From: Multifurca ochricompacta
Lineage: Eukaryota; Basidiomycota; Agaricomycetes; Russulales; Russulaceae
Assembly (NCBI GenBank): GCA_022496185.1
Contig: WTXG01000037.1
Span: 1-64,000, forward strand
Direction of reading: 5' to 3'
DNA: 64,000 bases
The notes under the pieces were generated by a model. The model was not told where the DNA came from. It was given only the letters and a program-made list of their open reading frames with translations, and did not search any database. Of the stretch, positions 10,992 through 22,191 are shown piece after piece; positions within the stretch are counted from its first letter, which is position 1; every line of letters begins with the position of its first letter. Both the position numbers and the translations under genes were made by a program.

Positions 10992-11165
10992 AGAAAAAAA
11001 GGGCTTTGGTTAGGGATCTTTGTGCTCATTCTGGGGGTTATCTTGGTCAACTTTCTTGTCTGAAAGAGACAAGTTGTTCATCTAATGCAGGCCAGGATGG
11101 GAATTGTTAGTAAAGGTAGCAGGCTATGGTTCAGATCAGCAAAATTCAAGCAAAATTTCCCCCTC

Positions 11166-13488
11166 TTAAGGTTGGTGCTGACCCTGGTGCCTTGCTAGTG
11201 AGGTGGAATAGGACTTGAGAAGGTCCAGTGCATTGCAGTCAGCCTCATCAACCCACAAGTTGTCACTGGCTGGATAGCCTTTCCAGCTGACTAGGTATTG
11301 AAGCCTTCTTGATCAGCCATAAGTCTGGTGATTGAGGATCATGTCGATTTCATATTCCTCTTCCTGATTAATAAGTTCAGGAGGAGGTCTTGTGTAATTT
11401 GGACCATGAGCATCAGTTTCTTGGTAAGGTGATAAGAGATTGATGTGAAATACATCATGAATCCTCATGTGGGCTGGCAGAGCTAATCGATAAGCCACTG
11501 GGGAAATAGAGGCCAAGATTGTGAATGGTCCGTATTGATGGGGGGCTAATTTTGACAAGGGAAAATGCATCTTGAGGTTTTTTCCCTCTAGCCAGACCTG
11601 CAAGCCTACATTGAATTGCACACAGGTCAGTTGAGCTGTGGATGTCCAGAACACAGTTTCCACTCAAGATCTTGCATCCTTGAGGTTCTGCAACCATTTG
11701 TTCACTTGTGGCACATCTGTATTGAAGATTTCACCTTTCCAGTCAAATTGCATTCTGTGGAGTAGCATGTGTGGGGAGAGTTTTGTTTTGTCATGTGGCC
11801 ACAAGTTGTGTACATACTCAGCCAGTGGTAGATACTCTGGCCATTTATACTGATCATTGCTTATCCAGAGTTGTAGGTATTGTTCCAGCCAAAGATTCAT
11901 ACATTCGCTGGACCTGTCAGTTTGTGGGTGGAATGCAGTAGATAAGTTTTGTTGGATCTTGAGAGTCTTTGCAAGTGTGTGTGAGAAGTGCGATGGGTTG
12001 CAATCCAAGATTATTCACTGTGGGATGCCAAAGACTGGAAAGAGGTGACGATAATAGAGGGTAGCTATACCCTCTCCAGTGATGTCTTTGGAACAAGGTA
12101 TGAAACAGGCAGCCTTGGAGCAACCTTGATCTACAATCATGAGTACTGTGTCATATCTCCCTGTTGATGGGAGATCCATAATTAGATCCATAGCTATATA
12201 TTGAAATGGGTCAGATGTCACCAGTATGTCAAGTGGGAAGATTGGCACCTTCTTCATAAGCTTTGGCTTATTTTCCTGACATTTGGCACATCCCTTGACA
12301 TAATCATGTACAAATCCTTTGAGATCACTGCCTTCATACTCACATTGAACTCCATGTGTGGTTTTATCGATACCTGGGTGTCCTGCCAGGATGTGATCAT
12401 GGTAATGTTGAAGGATTTCACATCATTTGGGAAGGGTCTGTGGGAATGGAAGTTTCACTGGTCATGATGTCTTGACGAACAATTCAGCCAGTAAGACAGT
12501 GACTTCATCATTGTCTTCTAATCTGCAATCTGCATCTGGTTGTCATGAGAGCATATCAGTGACCGTATGCAGCTTTCCTGGGACATGCTTGAGAGTGAAG
12601 TTGAAGTCTGCAATTTCCTGGAGCCATCTGGCCTGTCTCCAATTGAGTTTTTGGGGTGCCTTGAAATACTGTAGGTTGTTGTGATTGGTGCGGACTTGGA
12701 CTTTGTGTTTAGCACTGAGAAGATACTGGCGCCACGATCTAAATGCAATGATGATAGCAAATAGTTCACGATCATATATGTCCCAGTTGCACTGCATTGC
12801 ATCTAAGGTTTTCAACAGATAGGTGATAGGGTGGAGTCAGTCATCATGATCCTTCTGGCTAAGGGTGGTGCCTAGAGCATATCCAGAAGCATCCATGTCT
12901 ATGATGAAGGGTTTATTGAAATTGGGTTGCGCTAGCACTGGTTGAGAGGTAACTTGCTGTTTGAGGGTGTCAAATGTGTTTTGTTCTGCAGCTGTCCATT
13001 TCCAGGGATTCTTTGTGCTTGTAAGGGCATTTAGCAGGGCTGTGATCTTACTAAATCCCTGGATGAATCAATGATAGAATTGACAAAAACCCAAAAATGA
13101 TCAGACTTCTTTGACAGTAGTCGGTGTTCTCCAGGTAGCCACACCTTCCACTTTCACTGGGTCCATATGCACTTGGTTTGCCTCCAGAATCAGTCCAAGA
13201 TATTCTATGTGTGTTTGCTCAAAGGCGCACTTCTCCAGTTTGAGATAGAGATCTAAGTTATCCAGCTTATGTAAGATGCAATGTACTTTAGATCAGTGAT
13301 TGTGAAGGTCATGATCAGTGTGGATTAAAATGTCATCCATGTATACAGTGAACCAGGCCTTTCCAGAGTCATCGCATTCATTAAGTTCTTCACGGAATTC
13401 AGCATTCATCATCATTTGGAACATTGCAGGAGAATTTGTCAAACCAAAGAACATGACATTTGGTTTAGGGCCTGGCATGAGTGCACTC
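11166..13488 (-). pseudogene. pol: gypsy D2 pol: RT, RNase H, integrase, chromodomain (broken)
   Basis: RT shows [11 protein letters not shown] and the active site YMDD (VYMDDILIHTDHD). RNase H has DRELFAIIIAF and TNHNNLQYF. Integrase has the HHCC region ending CAKCQENK, the first Asp (AMDLIMDLP), a degraded second motif (LDCNPSHF, usually SDHDPHF) and the Glu (SSECMNLWLEQY). A GPF module and chromodomain (YEIDMILNH, LQYLVSWKGYPASDNLWV) follow; the stop is at 11166. Many internal stops, mostly TGA. Aligned with D1 throughout. Confidence 0.88.
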
Positions 13489-13920
13489 ATGAGTTACCCA
13501 GATCCGAACTTGTGGGTATTTAGATTAGATAATCCCATACTCAGATCCGCATAAGTATGTTCCCATGGATCACCTGGAGCCATGAGTCCTATACTCACAT
13601 GGATCCAAGTACTTGTGGGTATACTCGTAGGTTTACTTGTAAGGTTTGAGGCAGCCAGATATCTTCATATTGCATGCACAGAAAGAATATATATATTACT
13701 ACAATCCCATGAAGTTTCAAGTCAGATCATGCATCCAATCCAAAATAAAACAAGAATCAGTTACAATATCTATAGAAATGCAAAAAAATGCAAAAAAATG
13801 CAAAACAATGCGAAGTGTGGGGCACACCGATTGGACCGTGCATTGCCTTCCTATCTAGGAAGGTAGGCTTAAGAATGCATGCATTGGCATGTGTTGGTAC
13901 AGAGATGCTGGGATCATGCC
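13489..13920. other. Unassigned AT-rich spacer with LTR4-like scrap
   Basis: No gene seen. About 13690-13765 (CCCATGAAGTTTCAAGTCAG, GATCATGCATCCAATCCAAAA) resembles the interior of LTR4. A short tandem run of ATGCAAAAAA (three units, about 13776-13805) and a palindrome CTTCCTATCTAGGAAGG near 13847 are present. Confidence 0.5.
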
Positions 13921-14565
13921 TAATTGATAAGATCAAAAACGCATTCACAATTAATTAGATACTTAGGATATACATCTAAGTGATAAGATCAAAAATGCAT
14001 TCACAGTTAATTAGATACTTAGGATATACATCTAATACAAGTGATAAGATCAAAAATGTGTTCACAATTAATTAAATACTTGGGATGTACATCTAAGTGA
14101 TAAGATCAAAAATGTGTTCACAGTTAATTAGATACTTAGGATATACATCTAATACAAGTGATAAGATCAAAAATGCGTTCACAATTAATTAGATACTTGG
14201 GATGTACATCTAAGTGATAAGATCAAAAATGCATTCACAGTTAATTAGATACTTAGGATGTACATCTAAGTGATAAGATCAAAAATGCGTTCACAACTAA
14301 TTAGATACTTAGGATATATATCTAAGTGATAAGATCAAAAATGTGTTCACAACTAATTAGATACTTAGGATGTACATCTAAGTGATAAGATCAAAAATGC
14401 ATTCACAACTAATTAGATGCTTAGGACATACATCTAAGTGATAAGATCAAAAACACATTCACAATTAATTAGATACTTAAGATATACATCTAAGATAATA
14501 CAAGTGATAAGATCAAAATGCATTCACAATTAATTAGATACAAGTGATAAAATCAATTCTGCATA
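13921..14565. repeat. Minisatellite array 2 (unit ~56 bp)
   Basis: About eleven direct copies of the same unit as array 1 (GATAAGATCAAAAATGCATT, CACAATTAATTAGATACTTA, GGATATACATCTAA), some extended with ATACAA. The right edge GATAAAATCAATTCTGCATA is the same as in array 1 but is followed by the LTR of gypsy B. Confidence 0.92.
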
Positions 14566-14576
14566 ATGTAATGGGT

Positions 14577-15234
14577 GCTTCTATCCCATGCTTGCAATGT
14601 TAGATTAGATAAGATGTAAATGTCATAGTAAACTCAGAGGTGATAAAATCCTAGTCGGAAGCTGCCCAGAATGTGGAGATTAATGCACACATAAGGCTTG
14701 AAGCAGTCAGAGGACTCTGCCTTGCTTATGCAGCAAGAATAGACCTATATTGAACTTTGCTAAGAGCCTACAGCCCCAAGAGGACAAGATGGGGTCTGCA
14801 GCATGCTACAGGGTGTCTTTAAATACATTCTAGTACTATCCTATGAAATACCAAAGCTGATTGAGTGTGCAATGTAAATCTAAGTAGTTATCAGTGGCTT
14901 ACTTTTCTAAGTACCCTGACACATCTTGTTTACTAATGTGCAATCATTTCTGCCAGTCTGGCATTATCTAAAATACATACTAGACTACTTTAGATCACTC
15001 TATAATTAAATTGTCAATTTGTATTACTCAAACAATGGCCATGTGTATCTATAATGTCCATTGCTGCATAGGGCAGTGACTACTTCACATCATGTGGACC
15101 AGGTCAGATCAGTCTGAACTCCTCCTTATCTTATCTCAGTCTAAGAAGGTCAACTTTGCAAGACATGCAATCACGTGATGCCCTCAGGATGGTTTTCAAT
15201 TGGTCTGGGATGCCAAAAATGCACATCCAGGACA
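14577..15234 (-). repeat. 3' LTR of gypsy B (LTR4)
   Basis: On the minus strand it begins TGTCCTGGATGTGC after the purine tract GAGAAGGGGGGTAC (15235-15248) and ends GCACCCATTACA, 658 bp. A partial copy lies at 4152-4680. It directly abuts minisatellite array 2. Confidence 0.82.
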
Positions 15235-15349
15235 GTACCCCCCTTCTCAGGGCATTGCGTCCTCACAAGCCTCAGTGAAATAAAGTGGTGATTGCCATGG
15301 AGTGGACATGAAGGCGAGCATGGCTATCTTTCATGGCACACCAGGGTGT

Positions 15350-17263
15350 CAAGTGTAAAAGTCTTTGACAGCCTCCTGAGTGAGCTTGAAATTTCTGGCC
15401 AGCTCCCATGAGTCCTCCCCTTTGCCAGATCCTTTCCACCATACAAGGAATTTGAGTGTTCAACCAAACAGTTTCACATCACAAATATGGTCAACCTCAT
15501 ACTTTTCCTTGCCCTTGACCAGTACAGGGTCAGGCAGTGGCGGCATAAGTCCATTAATGTCATTGCCTTTGTAGGGACTAAGGCAATCCACATGGAATAC
15601 ATTGTGGATTCTCAGCACTGCCAGGAGTTCCAACTGATAATCAAGATCACCAATCTTCTCAATAATCTTAAATGGACCCATCTGTTTTGGCCCTAATTTC
15701 TGAGAAGGTTGATGTATCTTAATATTCTTGGCTTGGAGCCACACCATATTGCCTGTGCTGAAGTGATAAGATTGGCAGTAACCTGGCCCAGTGATCATGC
15801 ATTCTTTGCTAAGTTGCAGCACTGCCTCAGCATCTGTCCTGGCAAGACAGAGCTGTTGAAGTTGCTTGTCTAAACTGGGAATGCCTGTAGGGTGCCCAGC
15901 TGGAATTGTGAAGTCCGGCGTGTACCCATAGAGTAGTTCAAAGGGTGTGTGGCCAGTCATGGATGTCAATCTCGCATTTAACATGAATTCCGCAGTGGGT
16001 AGTAGCTCAATCCAATCATCCTGATGCTTATCTATGAACATACACAAATACTGTTCTATTTCTTGGTTTTTGCATTCTGCCTGTCCATTAGCTTGAGGAT
16101 GATACACTGTGGTCAAACTACTATCTATTCCCAGGCACTTTAAAGCAGCTTGCATTGTCCGTGCTGCAAACTGTGGTCCCCTGTTGCTGACAATAGACTT
16201 AGGGATCCCATGCAGCAGGAAGATCTCATTATAGTAGATCTGCCCTACACCATCTGCCATGATGCCACTGGTCACAGGGAAGAAGTGGACTTGTTTTGTA
16301 TAGTGGTCCACTATCATTAATATCACATCTTTCCCTTGTGAAGAAGGAAGCCCAGTGATCAGATCAACTCCAATGATCTGCCAGGGTCCCTCTGGTATTT
16401 CATGCAGCTGTATAGGTGCTGTAGGGTGCTGGTTGACCCTGTAGCATTGACAGTGATTAGTGATGTGCCTGGCCCAGCTCAAAGCCAGAAGCTGGGCCAA
16501 GCCAGGCTGTTGTGATGGCCCAGCAAGGGCTTTGGCCCGGCTCAGAGAAACTAAAAGCCAAAGCCACTGGCTCAGGCCGCAGCTTTCAACAGTACATACA
16601 AGTGCAATAGCAATCATCAAAATCAATAAAAATCTGATCACAAAGTGGTTGATTTGGGTCACATGATCATGTTTATCATGGCATTTCAAACTTTTTCTTC
16701 AATATAGCTTTGCAATACGTAACACACTAAGTCAGATTTGGATTAGCTGAACTATAACTACTGGTTATATGTCATAAAATTCTCTCTGCCAAAAGCCGCA
16801 GCTTGGGCCAAGCCAGGCCAGGGCCAAGCCATCTGTGGCAGCTTTGGCTCAGCCCAAACTTCAGGAAAGCCAGAGCCGCCTCAGGCCAAGCCAAAGCTGT
16901 GGCTTTTGGGCCAAGCTGGGCCGGAACATCACTAACAGTGATTGCAGCCTTCTACATACTTGGCAATGTATGTAGACATACACGGCCACCAATAATAATG
17001 TCTGACAAGTTCTATAGTCCCATTTTTACTGGGATGTCCTGCAGTAACCAAATCATGACACTGTTTAATGATATCTTTTCTGAGATCTGGTACATTGGGT
17101 ACATAAAGTTTTCCCTTGTAATAAACAAGACCATCTTCCTCCTCCCAGTGAGAAACGCCATCAGTAAGAGCACTTGGAGCAGATCTGGATAGGGATTTCA
17201 ACCCCTCTATGACTTCCACTTCACATGCACCTGCTGCTCTGATGCAATCTGTGAGAGGAGAGC
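15350..17263 (-). pseudogene. pol: gypsy B integrase and chromodomain (split by a MITE)
   Basis: The N-terminal zinc region (16943-17219) shows HDLVTAGHPSKNGT, YYWWP and CNHC. After the MITE it resumes at 16457. The core has the first Asp (GVDLITGLPSSQG); the second motif is SNRGPQF instead of SDRGPQF, so catalytic Asp is Asn; the Glu is kept (GQAECKNQEIEQYL). A GPF module and chromodomain follow: EKYEVDHI, then a TGA at an Arg position near 15460, then LKFLVWWKG and DSWE. The Asp-to-Asn change matches decay of a CpG-rich codon context or drift. Not functional as it stands. Confidence 0.88.
16458..16934. mobile_element. hAT-type MITE, complete
   Basis: 477 bp with terminal inverted repeats TAGTGATGTgCC.GGCC and an 8-bp target duplication, acagtgat (16450-16457 and 16935-16942). 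Eight-bp duplications and TAGTGATG termini are typical of hAT elements. The ends are GC-rich with repeated GGCCCAGC/GCCAAGCC and AAGCC words; the middle is AT-rich. No transposase, so non-autonomous. It interrupts gypsy B integrase. One end of a second copy lies at 4049-4151. Confidence 0.9.
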
Positions 17264-17843
17264 TGTGACAGTTTGTTTCCTTTTCTCTTCTTCGCCTGAC
17301 TGTTTGAATAACTGTATAGGTTGTATCAGTTAACCTATCTAACTAGGTTAACTGACCAAATACTATAGAGGGTGTAACCCCTCAGTTGTTTGCTTATGTA
17401 CTGGTCTAGCCCATCTCCTGTACTTATATGACATGGTATGACATAGCTATGAGGTCGCTGTGATGCAGCATGATATCATTCTATTATACCTACTTTACTT
17501 TACTTCATTGGCTAGACTCTTATCTCTGATAGTGATCCAACTGTATTTAAACCTGCTCCATTCTAGGGAACAGACCTTAAGTCTGTTCTCCTGTGCTCAA
17601 TACAGGTGTTCATTTGACTCACAAAGAATCCCCTTTGAGCCCTCCTAAGTCGCGTCTTAGAGGGTCTTCGAACCCCAGTAGCTTATGGCAGGACTTAGTG
17701 TCACTGCTCAATCCCATACCTTGCACACGCCCCTCTAACTTGTGTGGGCTTGACTCATCTTGATTAAAGACTTGATCTTGATCTAGTTGTCTTGAACTCG
17801 AATGATTCCCTGACCTTGACACAGCATGCACCTGGCTGTGACA
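17264..17843 (+). mobile_element. Solo LTR, LTR-X-like
   Basis: 580 bp, TGTGACAGTTTG...GGCTGTGACA, with target duplication agagc (17259-17263 and 17844-17848). Related to LTR-X at the ends and around the palindrome AACAGACCTTAAGTCTGTT (17568-17587), diverged elsewhere. TGTATTTAAAC about 25 bp upstream of the palindrome is a likely TATA box, which sets the plus orientation. Inserted between RNase H and integrase of gypsy B. Confidence 0.88.
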
Positions 17844-17848
17844 AGAGC

Positions 17849-19163
17849 TCTCTGGCTTGTAATGGGTATGTGCAGCCCAGAGAAACTGTTCTGGCTTGAG
17901 GACTTGTACCTGACAGTTGTCCTCACTGTCATACATGCAATCCATAGGAAATCGGCTAAGAGCATCAGCTTGCATTGCTGATCCCTTCTTGTATCTAATC
18001 ACAAAGTTGAATCTACTGAGGTACAGGGCCCAGCATGCTTGACATTGTGTTAAGTTGCACATGCTAGCCCACCATTCCATGTTCTTGTGATCAGTTACAA
18101 CCTCAAAGGTAGACAGTCCTTCAAGGAAGTGTCACCAATCCTCCAGTGCTCAGATCAATGTGAGCATTTCCCAGTTGTAAATCTCATAGTTATGTTCTGC
18201 ATCCAACATTGCTTCAGATTGGAATGCAACTAGGTGCCATAGCTCATCATTGTGTTTCTGCAACAGTATTCCACCAGTAGTGAATCTGGAAGCATCTGTC
18301 TCCAAGCACATGGGCCTCTCGCTATCATAGACTGCTAATATGGGCTTCTCTATGAAGTGTGCCTTTAGCACTGTGAATGCATTCATCTCTGCATCGCCCC
18401 ATTGCCATGGGATGTTTTTTTTTAGTCAGGTCATGTAAGGGATGTGCTATACCAGCAAAGTCCTTAATGAAGTGTCAATAGAAGTTAGCAAATCCCATGA
18501 AGGCACAAATGTCCTTCAAATTCTGTGGGATTGGCCACTCTCTGACTGCTTGGACCTTGGCAGGGTCCATCCTGACCTCTCTGGGATGGATAATCATCCC
18601 AAGATACTCCATTTGATCTCTCTCAAATTTGCATTTCTCAGGCTTGAGGAAAAGGTCATACTCTTGGAGATGGCTAAGTACTCTATGCACATCTTTCCGA
18701 TGTTTCTCCAAGTTAGATGAAAATATCAGTATATCATCCATGTATACTGCAACCTCTCCTCTTGCAATCATGTCAGCAAAGACTGAGTTCATCAATGCCT
18801 GGAAGGTGGCAGGACTGTTGGTCAGGCCAAAGTACATAATGTGTGGTTTGTATAACCTGCAGTTAGTAGCAAAGGCTGCCTTGTATTTGTCCCCTTCCTT
18901 AATTCTGACATTGTGATATCCCCATCTGACATTGAATTTGGTGAAGATCTTAGCATTTTTCAGCTGGTTAATGATGTCCACAGCAAGTGGTAGTGGATAA
19001 CAGTTTTTAATTGTAATTTTGTTAAGAGGACAGTAATCCTGTATAAGTCTTAATTTCCCATCCTTCTTTTTCAGGAAGAACACAGGGATGGCCATCGGTG
19101 ACTTAGATGGTACAATGTATCCCTTTCATAAGTGTTCGTCAATAAATTTGTCTAGCTCTGCTT
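17849..19163 (-). pseudogene. pol: gypsy B reverse transcriptase and RNase H
   Basis: From 19163 down: [37 protein letters not shown] and the catalytic YMDD (AVYMDDILIFSS). RNase H follows with ETDASRF and HNYEIYNWEML, then DALSRFPMD. RT is open for about 206 codons (19095-18475). Stops and frame changes lie between 18475 and 18386 and near 18150. The upstream codons of RT continue at 28376 beyond the inserted LTR1. Confidence 0.9.
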
Positions 19164-19403
19164 TGTTACAAACCCCACTATGTCATCTTTTCTCTTTCTT
19201 GCCATGTGACTCATTGTTTGGCCCTGTTTGACCTTTGTTGATTACACTTGTGCCTCACTTTATACTTGTTTGTTCCTTATCTTTGACTCAGGTTGTGCTT
19301 ATCTATGACTCATACTTTACATCAGGACTCTTACATATTTTCCCACCAGAATTGCGGCTATACTGGATATGTCTAGGTATATTCTCATCTGACCCACTCT
19401 GGC

Positions 19404-20005
19404 TGTCACAGCCAGGTGCCTGCTGTGTCCAGTCTTGTTTTCGATGTCCGAAGGCCCTCAAGATATGGGCGCGCTCAAGATTCGGGTTCTAGCAAAGAAG
19501 ATCTAAGTTGGGTCAAAGTTTCAAGTGCCCACAACAATATGGAGGGGGCGCGTGCAGGAAACGAAGTCGAAGGGCAGTGGCAATATGCCCTGCTGAGCTT
19601 ACTGGGGAGAAGGCTCCTTAAGCTGCCACTTAGGGAGTTCAAGTGGAGTTCTGTGAAGTCGAATACACCTGTATTAGATACAAGAGAACAGACTTAAGGT
19701 CTGTCCCTGTAACCTAGTAGTCTAAATACATGTTATAGAAGGCACATCAGAGAGAGGCACATCAAGAACAGGTACATCAGAAGGCATAAACCAAGTAAAA
19801 GGTTCTGATAAGTAATCCTAGTAGTCATGGGTTCCAGGGGTTATGCCCTGGAGTGAGATAGAATAGGATGAGAGTCTAAAAGAGGGGTTGCACCCTCTAC
19901 AGATAACAGATGGTAAAGAAATTGGGGACAATGATCAAAAAAATGCGTGCGACATAACGGTCACAATCGCGTCACAAACCATCACACAAACCGCAAACCA
20001 TCACA
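19404..20005 (-). mobile_element. Solo LTR-X inside LTR1
   Basis: 602 bp, TGTCACAGCCAGGTGCC...CCATCACA, with target duplication ctggc (19399-19403 and 20006-20010). Carries the palindrome near 19687-19704. Orientation is inferred as for the other LTR-X copies. Confidence 0.92.
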
Positions 20006-20306
20006 CTGGCCCTGTTTCCCCTTTTAGCTATATTACAACTTTGTTGATATGCCAAGTACTTAACTCTGATTTAGACCCTGACCTCTATTATGTATATAAG
20101 GCCTGCTTAGATAGCCTGTATGCCTCAGACTCAACTTCTTAATTGACTTGGTGCATTACCTTCTGGGTGATCTCTAAGACCCAACTCTTGAATCGTCTCA
20201 GTGCTTTTGGCACTCTTCCACTCACCAGTACTAAGGGATTAGCTCCTTGGTATTGACTTGTCACTCAACTCTGTACACTAGTAATGCAGTGTGCACAGAA
20301 CTTCAT

Positions 20307-20885
20307 TGTTACATCCAGTGCAGGATGTTCCACATGACTTGTGTGACAGCACGATTTGTAGGTTCAGGTAAGAAGTCAATAAGACTCCTTGGAGTTTGAA
20401 TGGGATGAGTCAAAGTCTGAGGGGCTGTTCCCTAAGACAATGTTGAGTGGAAGAGTGCCGAAAGCACTGAGACAAAATGAGTCAAAGACCACAGGAGGTG
20501 TCCGGAAGACAAGCACCGATGTATTGAATAAGTCAAGTCTGAAGTCTACAGGGGAACTACAGTGGACTTATATACGTAATGCAATGGGCATCTACAAGAT
20601 AAGGACTATGGAGTCAGGTGAACCCAAATATACAAAAGTGGACAGTGTAAAGCCTAGCTTCTGATAGGGGATTAAGTAAGTGTCCGGTTGTAAGATAAGG
20701 AGATAAGAAAGTAAACAAGAGTAAACAATGAGTCAACAAGTACAATGCAGGTCACAGGGAGGGGTGTAAGGCATGTGATGGATCCCAGGATGGAGATGTG
20801 ATCAAGAAGTGCATGGTGGGTGGTAAGGACGGGTTCTCATTGGGGAGGGTGAAGAAAACGGGGAGACTTGGCAATGGTTGTAACA
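20307..20885 (-). repeat. 3' LTR of gypsy C1 (LTR2)
   Basis: Plus-strand TGTTACATCCAGTGCAGG...GGTTGTAACA. The polypurine tract (minus strand CCAGAAGAGGGGGTGA) lies at 20886-20901. Confidence 0.93.
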
Positions 20886-20903
20886 TCACCCCCTCTTCTG
20901 GTT

Positions 20904-22154
20904 CTAGCAGACCCAGCTAGAAATGACTTGTACTGTCATTGTCCTGTACCAGTCCAAGTAATCATCAGCTATGTTACGATCGTCCATGGTGTAATTCTCC
21001 TTGTCCTCATCCTGGGGACATCTGTGGGCGTGGAGGAACCCATAAGGGCCACGCTGGCCACATGAGTGGCACAGATCATGGACAGGACAGTCCAGTTCGC
21101 AGTGCCCTGCATTGTGACAGAGGCACTTGCCACACCATCCCAATGGATTGATGATCGTTGGAGCGACTCCTACACGGCGAAAGATGCAGAATTGACTCCA
21201 ATGCATGTTGCTGCAACAGTGATGACACCATTTGCGGTTGAGGGGGCAGTTCCAACTGATGTGATATTTGCTGTTGCAGCGCCAACATGTCTCTCCACAG
21301 GGGTTCTCGTGCAAGCATGGCATTTCGAATCAATTTGGTAACAATGTTGGGGCAGCCCCCAGTGATCATGGGGGAAGGGGTCGTGCATAGGTGTCAGTGT
21401 ACCTTTCAGCAATGGTCTGATATGCATCCCCTTTTTCCAGCCACTTCCGAATCTCCACCAGTTCCTGTTCCACTTGGAACATCCCATTGGTCAACCTCGC
21501 CATCATCTTTGTGTGCTCCTTGTACTGTCTGTTGAGCGTGGCTCAAAGCATCAGGTTCTTCCACAGTCTCATGACTTCAGCTTTGAGACACGGAAGTCAC
21601 ATGTTGTTCATTACTTCATTGATGGCAAAGGCCCACGAGTCCTCAGCAGCCAGATGCCCAAGCTGTTCATTGGTCATTGTGTGGTGAAGATGTCCGGTAT
21701 ACCTTTCCTCTAAGTAGACAGGGGCCCCGTAGACAGGACCGTCCTTCTTCATGCATCCTGCTACATCCATTCCCCCATTGGTGTAGAAGATGTACTTTGC
21801 TATGGCTGTCGTTCCATCAGCCATGGTGATCTCCAGGGGGAAGTACATGGAGGAGTTAGGATTATTAGCAAAGAACAGGAACTCTGGGACTTTGTCATCC
21901 AATTCCATACCCAGGAGGTCATTTGGGTGTGGCTCTTCACAGTGTTCGAAGTCGTCGTTGGGGTTAGGAGATTGCTTCTTGACTTGGGCCTCTGTGGCTT
22001 CATAGTCGATGGGTGAGGAGGGACGAGTGGAGGGATGAGTGGAGGGGAAGTTCTCAACAACTACGACAGAGGCAGTGAAAGTGTTGACAGCAGCATTGGC
22101 AGCGATGAAAGACATGATAGATTCTGAGGTTGTAGGACGTTGCTGTGGGAGCAT
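20904..22154 (-). pseudogene. ORF3 of gypsy C1 (broken)
   Basis: Starts MLPQQ at 22154, 37 bp after the integrase stop. The first 185 codons are open and carry PSSPIDYEATEAQVK, PHPNDLLGMELDD, the block IAKYIFYTNGGMDVAGCMKK and GAPVYLEERYTGHLHHTM. TGA at 21597 replaces Arg of the sequence RLPCLKAEVM. The Cys/His region is in shifted frames: CWRCNSKYHISWNC, CHHCCSNMHWSQFC, CGKCLCHNAGHCELDC, CHSCGQRGPYGFLHAHRC, then the tail ADDYLDWY. It aligns with C2 along its length. Confidence 0.88.
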
Positions 22155-22191
22155 GTACTGGGGAACTTGATTGGGGTCTGGGATCGTCCTT

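Larger units (their letters stand above)
10919..13488 (-). mobile_element. gypsy D2, truncated at both ends
   Basis: Minus-strand piece running from the RT motif block to the first codons of ORF3. It has the same lineage and order as D1 (53402-59253). It begins inside RT at 13488 and ends in ORF3 at 10919, where the inverted-end element abuts. No LTR is seen. Confidence 0.88.

Noticed and set aside
9978..14565. CRISPR-like arrays
   Set aside because: Units are contiguous ~55-bp tandem repeats without unique spacers, and the context is eukaryotic.
15460..16689. Single minus-strand ORF of 409 codons as one gene
   Set aside because: Its first ~80 codons lie in the hAT MITE (16458-16934) and are not integrase. 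Only the part from 16457 down is gypsy B pol.
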